Below, in pieces: positions 1 to 6,066 of a stretch of 9,192 nucleotides of DNA. Position 1 is the stretch's first letter, and each line of letters opens with the position of its first letter. Source of the DNA: Saprospiraceae bacterium (lineage in GTDB: Bacteria > Bacteroidota > Bacteroidia > Chitinophagales > Saprospiraceae); assembly GCA_027031145.1 (NCBI GenBank), contig JALVEG010000410.1:1-9192 (forward strand), written 5' to 3'. Below the pieces are notes generated by a model. It did no database searches. It was not told the origin of the DNA and saw only the letters and a list, made by a program, of their open reading frames with translations. The translations under genes and the position numbers were made by a program.

Positions 1-1
1 T

Positions 2-610
2 ATTAAAGACCTTATCCCTGAAAAAAAATATAAAAAATTACATAAACAAATATTAAAATCCTTTGGTGTTGATCTTGACAGATTTGGGTATTTTAAACCG
101 ATGGTTATTGAAAATATGTTGACTGAGATGATTTTTGATACGGATTATGAATTTCCGATGGATGTTATTCTATGGAATTATGCAAAAGAACTTGATAAAG
201 AAATGCAGGGTGCAGAATCCACTGACGGGCAAATTGAGATCATGAGAAAATTATCTGTTGATCAGCAGCTAAAGTCTTTGATATCAATAGGCAGGAATCC
301 GTCTAAATTCAAGAAAAAAACTAAAAAACTTGTTTCATATTATATAGACCAAAACCTTAGAGAACTTCATAAAAGATCTTTGAAATCTCTTGGTAAATTA
401 AAAAAGATTCTGGTGTATGACAGAAATATCAGGATAGTCGATACTATTGACAAATACGCAAAAAACAAAAAAGTCTTTGCAGCGATAGGTGCAGGACACC
501 TATTTGGCGAAAAAGGTATTTTAAGACTGTTGAAACAAAAAGGATATAAAGTGAAACCTGTAATTTTTAACTATTCAGGTGAACTGCCTGAGCAGGAGTT
601 GAAAAATTAA
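2..610 (+). CDS. TraB/GumN family protein, 3' part (5' end outside window)
   Basis: The frame is open from base 2 to the TAA at 608-610, giving 202 visible residues. The ATG at 101 is internal: the 33 codons before it continue the same family-like pattern, with a lysine-rich helix and then a segment ending F-K-P. The best landmark is near the C-terminus: an R-N pair (visible residues about 142-143), then A-I-G-A-G-H-L-F-G (about 161-169) followed by a G-Y-K-V strand. This matches the conserved C-terminal half of TraB/GumN proteins, where the GxxH motif is thought to bind metal (the TIKI/erythromycin-esterase-like fold). The molecular role of most bacterial members is unknown. The N-terminus is missing, so a signal peptide or lipoprotein signal cannot be judged. 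It ends 5 nt before the deacetylase-like gene, so the two are probably co-transcribed. The family call is fairly secure; the function is open. Confidence 0.8.
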   Translation: MKDLIPEKKYKKLHKQILKSFGVDLDRFGYFKPMVIENMLTEMIFDTDYEFPMDVILWNYAKELDKEMQGAESTDGQIEIMRKLSVDQQLKSLISIGRNPSKFKKKTKKLVSYYIDQNLRELHKRSLKSLGKLKKILVYDRNIRIVDTIDKYAKNKKVFAAIGAGHLFGEKGILRLLKQKGYKVKPVIFNYSGELPEQELKN

Positions 611-615
611 TACCC

Positions 616-1572
616 ATGAAGATAATATATAACGATATTTTTTTAGAGCACGAAACTGGCAATCATCCTGAGAACAAAAACAGATTGATCGCTTTTGGAG
701 ATATTGAGCAAAGTACCATTATTGACGGAACTTCTTATTTATCATTGGTTCATAATGGTCAATATATTGCTGATATTCAGGAAAAATGCAACCTGGATAT
801 TCCATTGGATGAAGATACCTTTTGTACAGGAAAATCATTTGAAGTCGCAGTTCAGGCTGTGGGAGCGAGTATAATGGCATCTCATTCGGGTGATTTTGCT
901 TTAATAAGACCTCCGGGGCATCATTCATTTCCGGGCAAGGCAAGCGGATTTTGCCTTTTCAATAATATTGCTATTGCTGTTCAAAATCTTGTAAATGAAG
1001 GCAAAAAGGTTGCTATATTAGATATTGACGGGCATTTTGGTGACGGAACATCTAAAATATTTTATAATACTGATAAGGTTTTGTATATGTCAATGCATCA
1101 ATTTCCTGCTTTTCCGGGTACCGGATATTGGGAAGATATTGGTATTGGGGCAGGAGAGGGCTATAATATAAATATTCCCTTACCTCCTTATAGCGGTGAT
1201 GATATATTTTTGGATGCATTTAATACTTTTCTACCTGTCATCCGGTGTTTCAATCCAGATGTTGTTGCAGTGTCTGCCGGATTTGATGCCCACAAAAGCG
1301 ATATGCTTTTGCAATTAAATGTGTCTGTGGATAGTTATTATGAAATAGGAAAGGTTTTGCAAAAGAATTTTGAAAATATATTTGCTGTTTTGGAAGGTGG
1401 ATACAATCCTGAAGTTCTGGTTAAATGCGTTGAAAATTTTATAGCGGGAATCAATTATGAAGAAAAGAAACATAGTGAAACATTAACCGAATCCGATGTA
1501 AAAGTATTTCAGGATTATGAAAATTATTGTAATCATTTGATTGTGAAGTTAAGAACTTATTGGGATTTTTAG
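616..1572 (+). CDS. Histone deacetylase-fold hydrolase (HDAC/AcuC/acetylpolyamine amidohydrolase superfamily)
   Basis: 318 aa, a full-length single-domain arginase-deacetylase fold. It is probably a cytosolic Zn-dependent enzyme removing acyl groups from a lysine, polyamine or small amide. Visible catalytic elements are RPPGHH (residues 98-103, His dyad H102/H103), D136-I-D138-G-H140 with D138 and H140 as zinc ligands, SAGFDAH with D224 as the third zinc ligand, and EGGY with Y263 as the transition-state tyrosine. PGTG (167-170) and NIPLPP (186-191) are also typical. One oddity: the usual D-x-D-x-H-H-G-[ND]-G motif reads D-I-D-G-H-F-G-D-G, with Phe at 141 in place of the second His. All residues needed for catalysis are otherwise present. 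The start fits the family's usual opening (KIIY...H.TGNHPE). An AGGAG lies at 594-598, too far upstream to be a clear ribosome site. The 5-nt spacing from the TraB-family gene suggests an operon. Substrate cannot be predicted. Confidence 0.9.
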   Translation: MKIIYNDIFLEHETGNHPENKNRLIAFGDIEQSTIIDGTSYLSLVHNGQYIADIQEKCNLDIPLDEDTFCTGKSFEVAVQAVGASIMASHSGDFALIRPPGHHSFPGKASGFCLFNNIAIAVQNLVNEGKKVAILDIDGHFGDGTSKIFYNTDKVLYMSMHQFPAFPGTGYWEDIGIGAGEGYNINIPLPPYSGDDIFLDAFNTFLPVIRCFNPDVVAVSAGFDAHKSDMLLQLNVSVDSYYEIGKVLQKNFENIFAVLEGGYNPEVLVKCVENFIAGINYEEKKHSETLTESDVKVFQDYENYCNHLIVKLRTYWDF

Positions 1573-1740
1573 ATTTTGTAAACAGATACTAAATATAAAA
1601 GAAAGAAATTGCATATTAGTAACATTTTATAAGGCGCATTTCATTTTTTCGCATTTTGGTTTAGGTTTTTTATAGGTTGTGGAGCATATTGAGGTATAGG
1701 AGGCAGATTTACCCTGGTTTTTTTTAATAGGCTGTATTAT

Positions 1741-1758
1741 TCCCCCGCTGGCGGGGGA
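1741..1758. repeat. GC-rich perfect palindrome (CCCCCGC-TG-GCGGGGG)
   Basis: CCCCCGC (1742-1748) and GCGGGGG (1751-1757) are exact reverse complements separated by TG, and the flanking T1741/A1758 also pair. A further GGGGG at 1763-1767 could compete for the C-run. The run of G and C stands out sharply in this AT-rich DNA. No T-run follows on either strand, so it does not look like a Rho-independent terminator. From memory, intergenic sequences of the type CCCCCGC..GCGGGGG-AATTAAGGGGG recur in several Bacteroidota genomes; whether this copy belongs to such a family was not tested. Confidence 0.7.
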
Positions 1759-1803
1759 TTAAGGGGGTGGATTTGAGTTGTTAGGTGTTGGAAGCCTTAT
1801 CTC

Positions 1804-1880
1804 AGTTTTCTCAACATTTTTTAATATTATGGATTGTATTCTCCTAAATTTATCCCTTTAGGAAAAGTTTGAGGAAAACT
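1804..1880. repeat. Imperfect long inverted repeat with an inner hairpin
   Basis: AGTTTTCTCAAC (1804-1815) matches the reverse complement of GTTTGAGGAAAACT (1867-1880), apart from one bulged base at each of two places. Inside it, TCCTAAA (1842-1848) and TTTAGGA (1857-1863) form a perfect 7-bp stem with an 8-nt loop. The arrangement could fold as a two-tier stem in DNA or RNA. It may be a small palindromic repeat or a remnant of one; there is no nearby transposase. Confidence 0.5.
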
Positions 1881-1918
1881 ATGGAAAATATGGAAAAATG
1901 AAATACACCCTTTTTACA

Positions 1919-2081
1919 GGGAGTTGGCAATTCTTTGTGTACCTTTGTAAATTTAGACTCTTTGTGTCTGTTTTAATTCATAAATGATGGTTTTAGACAC
2001 CAAGACACAAAAACACGAAGATTCAAAAAGATAAACAGCTATAATATTTGAAACTCCCAAATTTATTAAGCAACGGGAGTT
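1919..2081. repeat. Nested inverted repeats with TTTGTGTCT / AGACACAAA arms
   Basis: GGGAGTT at 1919-1925 pairs with AACTCCC at 2052-2058. Inside that, TTTGTGTCT (1961-1969) pairs exactly with AGACACAAA (2003-2011). TTTAGAC occurs twice in direct orientation (1952-1958 and 1992-1998). The same AACTCCC also pairs with a second GGGAGTT at 2075-2081 through a 16-nt loop, 33 nt before the ppa start. Repeated TTTGTG..CTTTGTG text in one orientation and CACAAAAACACGAAG in the other resembles a common dispersed Bacteroidota intergenic repeat that I recall but could not search for. The hairpin next to ppa could affect its leader, but nothing shows regulation. Confidence 0.45.
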
Positions 2082-2114
2082 ATATCTTTTAATAAAAAAA
2101 ATAAATATAAACAC

Positions 2115-2774
2115 ATGAAAAAACAATTGGATCCTATTGGTAAATTATTGGGACTGAGATACAAATCTCATCCATGGCATGGAGTGGAGATCGGTCCAAA
2201 TGCTCCTGATGTTATTACTGTTTTTATCGAAATGGTACCGACAGATACAGTTAAATATGAGGTGGATAAGGAAACAGGTTATCTGACGATAGACAGACCT
2301 CAGAAGTTTTCAAGTATTCTGCCTGCTTTATATGGTTTTATCCCTAAAACTTATTGCGGGGATTCTCTTGCGGATATTAGCAGAAAAGCACTTAAAAGAA
2401 AAGATATAGTCGGTGACGGGGATCCATTGGATATCTGTATTTTAACGGAAAAAGAGATAACGCACGGAGATATTTTATTGCAGGCAAAACCGATTGGAGG
2501 TTTCAGGATGATAGACGGAAATGAAGCAGATGATAAGATAATAGCTGTTCTGAAAAATGATGCGGTTTATGGTGATTATAATGATATTGCAGATGTACCT
2601 CATCCTGTACTCGAAAGATTAAAGCATTATTTTTTAACATACAAAGATATGCCGGGGCATATTGAAGAAAGATGTGAAATTACTGATACTTACGATAAAA
2701 AAACCGCATTTGAGGTTATCCAAAGCGCAGTTTCAGACTATAAAGAATTTATTAATAAATTGCTTTTTGAATAA
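2115..2774 (+). CDS. ppa: Inorganic pyrophosphatase, family I (soluble)
   Basis: 219 aa cytosolic Mg-dependent enzyme that hydrolyses pyrophosphate to two phosphates, pulling biosynthetic reactions forward. The signature D101-G-D103-P-L-D106 corresponds to the E. coli metal ligands D65/D67/D70. D134, D139 and K141 match D97, D102 and K104, Y176-K177 match Y141-K142, and K47-Y-E49 with R61 match K29, E31 and R43. It is longer than the roughly 175-aa E. coli type, with an N-terminal extension of about 20-30 residues (containing HPWHG) and a longer C-terminal helix region, as in some plant-like or chlamydial-type forms. The ATG is well bounded: an in-frame TAA lies at 2067-2069 with no other ATG between. 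No Shine-Dalgarno is visible. It stands alone behind a repeat-rich gap and converges on the EI24-like gene with only 10 nt between stops. Confidence 0.96.
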   Translation: MKKQLDPIGKLLGLRYKSHPWHGVEIGPNAPDVITVFIEMVPTDTVKYEVDKETGYLTIDRPQKFSSILPALYGFIPKTYCGDSLADISRKALKRKDIVGDGDPLDICILTEKEITHGDILLQAKPIGGFRMIDGNEADDKIIAVLKNDAVYGDYNDIADVPHPVLERLKHYFLTYKDMPGHIEERCEITDTYDKKTAFEVIQSAVSDYKEFINKLLFE

Positions 2775-2778
2775 AAAG
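2763..2778. terminator. Weak A/T stem-loop at the ppa / EI24-like convergent junction
   Basis: CTTTTT (2763-2768) and AAAAAG (2773-2778) pair around GAAT and cover the ppa stop codon. The symmetry could serve transcripts from both sides. The stem is almost all A-T, however, and the following T-rich stretch is interrupted. It is a candidate at best. Confidence 0.25.
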
Positions 2779-2784
2779 ATATAT

Positions 2785-3531
2785 TCATTTTTGTTCTTTG
2801 ATCCTTTCCACTACGGAAATTGTTGCAGCAGCTACACTTAACGCCGGAGCAAGAAAAAAACCTACTATTGGAACACCGAGCATCAGAGTAAAAGGTATTC
2901 CATTACCGAGGGTCAATCCTTTGTTGTATCTGATGAATGCAACTCTTTCTCTTACATTGTAATATCTTTCCAATGCCCAGTCAAAATTTCCATATCCGCC
3001 ATAAAATGCTTCAATGATAAACGCTACAATTGGTATAAAAGGGCTGAAAAGAGGGAAAAAGCTCAAAATAAAAAGCAAGATCATCCAAATCATTTCTTTA
3101 TAAACCAATCTTACGGAAATTCCCATCCCTCTCAAAACATCTTTGATCAGTCTTTTTACATTAAATATCGAATATCCTGCTTTTTCTCCTGTTAAATGTT
3201 CTTCTATTTTTTCTGAAATAGGCCCCAGAAACGGAACAAAAATGATAAATACAATATATTTATAGAGCATTAAACCAAGTATTGCAGTACTGATTCCACT
3301 GATAAATTTTGCTATGCTTATCACATATTCCTTTCCGAATTCAAATGGATAAATACCGATGATAGATGATGAGAAAATATTTATCATGGTAATTGACATA
3401 AATATCAAAAATCCTCCGAAAATCAAGCTTAATATTCCGGTTAAAACCACGTATTTCCACAGCTTCAATTTGCTCATCAATGAAAAAGCACGGAAATAAT
3501 CATTTATTCCTTTTAGTATATCATTAATCAT
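2785..3531 (-). CDS. EI24/CysZ-like integral membrane protein
   Basis: 248 aa inner-membrane protein. Hydrophobic segments lie at about residues 26-50, 71-102 (broken by a loop), 146-175 and 210-240, giving roughly four to six membrane passes with no cleavable signal peptide. The short N-terminal amphipathic start, the segment FVPFLGPISEKIE (98-110), and the polar stretch with R-x(n)-G-x-x-L-G-N-G before the last helix match the EI24 family. That family includes CysZ, a sulfate permease of proteobacteria. In Bacteroidota these are usually annotated only as EI24-domain proteins, and sulfate transport should not be assumed: no cysteine-biosynthesis gene is nearby. It starts 31 nt after the HU-like/SPOR gene on the same strand, so it is probably the last gene of that transcript. 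It meets ppa tail to tail. Confidence 0.8.
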   Translation of the reverse strand: MINDILKGINDYFRAFSLMSKLKLWKYVVLTGILSLIFGGFLIFMSITMINIFSSSIIGIYPFEFGKEYVISIAKFISGISTAILGLMLYKYIVFIIFVPFLGPISEKIEEHLTGEKAGYSIFNVKRLIKDVLRGMGISVRLVYKEMIWMILLFILSFFPLFSPFIPIVAFIIEAFYGGYGNFDWALERYYNVRERVAFIRYNKGLTLGNGIPFTLMLGVPIVGFFLAPALSVAAATISVVERIKEQK

Positions 3532-3562
3532 AAAAATATTACGAATTATATAAAAATATATT

Positions 3563-4615
3563 TTACTTCCATTTCAAAACCCAGGACTCTTTATCTACAG
3601 AGTGTCTTAATTCATCCAAAAATTCCCTTAATGGCTTTTTATTGCAATCAAATAAAACTCCTGTTCTGTGGAAACGTCCATATCTCTCGGAATAGGGGCT
3701 AAACCCGTCTTTTTTCAGTCTTTTAATCATCCTTCTTGCATTATATTTCCTGATGAAAGAGCCGGTAATGATTATACATGTTTTTTCATATTTTGTCCTC
3801 AATTCAGGAGCCATTTTTATTAGTTCTTCTAGTGAGATCTTTTCAGGAATTGTATCTGTTTTTTGATCTGTCTTTTCTGTATTCAAACTGTCTGAACTTT
3901 CATTTGAAGGAATCTCCTGCGATTTAATAATCGAATCAGGAACTTCCTTTTCAAATGGAAATGCTTCCGAAGTGTCTTGTGGAATGGTTTTACTTTCATT
4001 GCTGTTGGTAGTATCTTTTACCATTACTTTGCCTGTATCAGGATTTAATAAATTGGAGAAGCAATATATCATACATACAATTATAATACTACTTATAGTA
4101 AGTATGATAAAAGGAAAAATCCAATTATTATTTGAAGAGACTTTTTTATTATCGTAAACAGGAGCCACAACAGGTGTCTTTGTTTTTTCTATTTCTCTTT
4201 TGATAAAAGGCAATGAATAATCAGGATATGATTCCTTTATGATTTCAGATAAAACAGGGGATAATTCAAAATGGAGTTTGTCGTTTTTTCTGGAAAAACT
4301 ACCCAGATTATCGATTGTCGCAGAACCATAATTAGCAATATTATTTAAAAGCTCCAATGAATATTTTCTGATTTTATCTTCTGATTTTCTTGTCGAAATA
4401 TTGTATTTTGAAGAAATGAATGATATGAAATTCTCAAAAATATCATTATCATATTTATTATCATAGAATTTCAAATTGAATTCAGGTCCAATAATCTTAT
4501 TCTTTGCAATATTTCTTTTTGCAGATGTTTTGATCAATTCCAACAGGCCTAAACCGGGTAAATTCAATTTTCTGTAAGTAAAAAGAAAAGATATAATATC
4601 ATTGGTTAAATCCAT
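3563..4615 (-). CDS. HU-like (CCDC81-type) domain pair, membrane helix and SPOR domain protein
   Basis: 350 aa. Residues 1 to about 53 (with LPGLGLLEL, 19-27) and about 56-123 (with IDNLGSF, 101-107) look like the two HU-like domains found together in Bacteroidota SPOR proteins. A single membrane helix spans about 165-189. A Ser/Thr/Glu/Lys-rich linker follows (about 190-275), then a C-terminal SPOR domain (about 278-349, CIIITGSF...GFSPY...VLFDC). SPOR domains bind peptidoglycan stripped of stem peptides, mainly at division sites, so the expected layout is cytoplasmic N-terminus and periplasmic C-terminus. The HU-like part may bind DNA or act as a protein scaffold; this is unknown. It lies 139 nt after frr, a gap large enough for its own promoter, although no clear TAnnTTTG box was seen. 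It is followed 31 nt later by the EI24-like gene. Confidence 0.85.
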   Translation of the reverse strand: MDLTNDIISFLFTYRKLNLPGLGLLELIKTSAKRNIAKNKIIGPEFNLKFYDNKYDNDIFENFISFISSKYNISTRKSEDKIRKYSLELLNNIANYGSATIDNLGSFSRKNDKLHFELSPVLSEIIKESYPDYSLPFIKREIEKTKTPVVAPVYDNKKVSSNNNWIFPFIILTISSIIIVCMIYCFSNLLNPDTGKVMVKDTTNSNESKTIPQDTSEAFPFEKEVPDSIIKSQEIPSNESSDSLNTEKTDQKTDTIPEKISLEELIKMAPELRTKYEKTCIIITGSFIRKYNARRMIKRLKKDGFSPYSERYGRFHRTGVLFDCNKKPLREFLDELRHSVDKESWVLKWK

Positions 4616-4641
4616 GTAAAGATTATTATTAACAATTAGTC

Positions 4642-4660
4642 ACACTATAATATACAGTGT
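4642..4660. promoter_or_regulatory. Small palindrome upstream of the HU-like/SPOR gene
   Basis: ACACT (4642-4646) and AGTGT (4656-4660) are inverted around a 9-nt A/T core containing TAATATA. The site lies 27-45 nt upstream of the minus-strand start at 4615, a suitable position for an operator. Five-base arms arise easily by chance in such DNA, so this is only a candidate. Confidence 0.2.
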
Positions 4661-4754
4661 AAATCTATTATTAAGAACAAATACTATTCCAAAATGTATT
4701 TTTAAGTCAAAAGCATCCTACCTGAGTAGTTACTTGAAATTATTGTCAGTAAAG

Positions 4755-5318
4755 TTATACCGTCATAATTTCTTTTTCTTTTGCTTCAAGCAATTCTTTG
4801 ATCTTATCTTCATATTCATGGAGCATATCATCTACTTCTTTTTCTCTTCTTTTACCTGAATCTTCAGGATATCCTTCTTTTACCTCATTTTTAATGAATT
4901 CATATAGCTTGTGCCTTGTGTTTCTCAAACTTATCCTGGCATCTTCACCATACTGTTTGGTTTGTTTTACCAATTGTATTCTTCTTTCTTCTGTCAATGG
5001 TGGAACTGTCAGCCTGACAAATTCTCCGTCATTCATGGGAGTAATACCCAAATTTGAAGCAAAAATAGCATGCTCTATGGCTTTCAACTGGGATTTATCC
5101 CAAGGCTGTATGGCAATAGTTCGACTGTCAACCAGAGATATATTGGCAACATGCTGCAAAGCAGTTGGTGTTCCATAAGCATCAACTTTAATGTCGGAAA
5201 GCATTTCCGGAGAAGCTTTCCCCGCTCTGATATGAGACAATTCATTTTGTAAATGATCAATTGCCTTTTGCATTAATTCTTTTCCTTCTGCTATATAATC
5301 TGTCAGATATTTTTCCAT
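4755..5318 (-). CDS. frr: Ribosome recycling factor
   Basis: 187 aa, close to the usual 185-aa length. With EF-G it splits the post-termination 70S ribosome so that subunits can be reused; it is cytosolic and normally essential. The family sequence is clear throughout: an N-terminal helix leading to R31-A-G-K-A-S, the domain II beta segment around Y48-G-T-P, then IQPWDKS (70-76), SNLGITP (88-94), PPLTEERR (106-113) and the long C-terminal helices. R132 in S-L-R-N-T-R matches the functionally critical Arg132 of E. coli RRF; the usual following R-R is R-H here. In many bacteria frr follows pyrH and tsf. Here it lies 63 nt behind the metallopeptidase gene on the serS strand. A TATTTTTG sequence on the minus strand (5356-5349), 31 nt before the ATG, could be a -7 box but lacks a recognisable -33 partner. 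Confidence 0.97.
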   Translation of the reverse strand: MEKYLTDYIAEGKELMQKAIDHLQNELSHIRAGKASPEMLSDIKVDAYGTPTALQHVANISLVDSRTIAIQPWDKSQLKAIEHAIFASNLGITPMNDGEFVRLTVPPLTEERRIQLVKQTKQYGEDARISLRNTRHKLYEFIKNEVKEGYPEDSGKRREKEVDDMLHEYEDKIKELLEAKEKEIMTV

Positions 5319-5381
5319 AATTAATTATTTTAAATTAAATCTAAAGCCCAAAAATAATAAAAAAAATTAATTTATTATAAT

Positions 5382-6056
5382 TTAATTTCTGCTTGCACGG
5401 GAAAGCAGATACAAAAACATCACTAAAGCTGATAATGCTGCTACCACGTATGTCATTGCTGCCCACTTCAAAGCATCTTTAGCTCCCTGATATTCTTTAC
5501 CTTCAGCAATTCCCGTTGATTTTAGCCATACCAAAGCTCTTTTGCTGGCATCAAATTCCACAGGTAATGTGATAAAACTGAATAATGTGGTTATGCCGAA
5601 TGCAATAGCAACGACAACTAATAACTGCGGAATTGAACTAAAGAATATAAATGCTGCAAATAACAGATACTGTTGTATTATTGAAGCGAATTTTACCACG
5701 GGGACAAGAGTGGATCTGAGTTTTAAAAAAGGATAATGCTTTGCATGCTGAACCGCATGCCCGCATTCATGAGCTGCTACGGCTGCTGAAGCGATATTTC
5801 TTCCCATATAAACCTGCTCACTGAGATTCACAGTTCTATTCAATGGATTATAATGGTCAGTAAGCATTCCTTTTGCCATTTGTATTTTTACATCACTCAA
5901 TCCATAATAGCTAAGCATATTCCTTGCTACTTCCGCTCCGCTCATACCTGCCTGCAATGGAATACGGCTATATTTTTTGAATTTGGATTTAAGCACATTG
6001 CTTACGATCATTCCGACAACACTAAAAAGTATTGTTATTATATAAAACAAACTCAT
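5382..6056 (-). CDS. Membrane zinc metallopeptidase (YugP-like, Zn_peptidase_2 family)
   Basis: 224 aa. An N-terminal membrane helix (about 2-22) is followed by a soluble segment with the catalytic zinc motif H96-E-C-G-H100 inside AAHECGHAVQHA. Two or three further helices follow (about 125-165 and 198-218). L-P-V-E167-F-D-A-S follows the second hydrophobic block and is the likely place of the third zinc ligand, by analogy with the ExxxD/A region of M48-like enzymes. Length and order match the YugP-type family, whose substrates are mostly unknown; a role in membrane-protein quality control is inference. It begins 10 nt after the serS stop, so it is almost certainly co-transcribed with serS, and it is followed by frr 63 nt on. 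The start is directly preceded by A/T-rich sequence with no Shine-Dalgarno. Confidence 0.9.
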   Translation of the reverse strand: MSLFYIITILFSVVGMIVSNVLKSKFKKYSRIPLQAGMSGAEVARNMLSYYGLSDVKIQMAKGMLTDHYNPLNRTVNLSEQVYMGRNIASAAVAAHECGHAVQHAKHYPFLKLRSTLVPVVKFASIIQQYLLFAAFIFFSSIPQLLVVVAIAFGITTLFSFITLPVEFDASKRALVWLKSTGIAEGKEYQGAKDALKWAAMTYVVAALSALVMFLYLLSRASRN

Positions 6057-6066
6057 ATTAGATTTT

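Larger units (their letters stand above)
1573..2114. other. 542-nt gene-free region rich in inverted repeats
   Basis: No frame here resembles a gene: the longest ATG frames are a dozen or so codons. The region instead holds a GC-rich perfect hairpin (1741-1758), an imperfect 12/14-bp inverted repeat (1804-1815 with 1867-1880) that encloses a second hairpin (1842-1848 with 1857-1863), and a nested set (1919-2081) with TTTGTGTCT-type motifs in both orientations. These are unlike the plain A/T-rich spacers elsewhere in the window. No hairpin followed by a T-run was seen, so no intrinsic terminator for the deacetylase gene can be called. I infer degraded dispersed repeats. A structured non-coding RNA is possible but has no positive support. 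Confidence 0.6.

Noticed and set aside
1940..1947. TACCTTTG, a match to the -7 consensus upstream of ppa
   Set aside because: It is part of the repeated CTTTGTG-type text, has no -33 partner at the right spacing, and would give a leader of about 170 nt through several hairpins. Chance is more likely.
1984..2034. A 16-codon ATG frame in the gap before ppa (reads like D-T-K-T-Q-K-H-E-D)
   Set aside because: It lies exactly in the CACCAAGACACAAAAACACGAAG-like repeat text, has no ribosome site, and such peptides are typical spurious translations of dispersed repeats.
4718..4735. CTAC-CTGA-GTAG mini-hairpin after frr as a terminator
   Set aside because: The stem is only four base pairs, and on the frr strand it is followed by A-rich rather than T-rich sequence.
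4798..5252. Plus-strand frames opposite frr
   Set aside because: frr is full length and conserved over the same bases; the antisense products show no family features.
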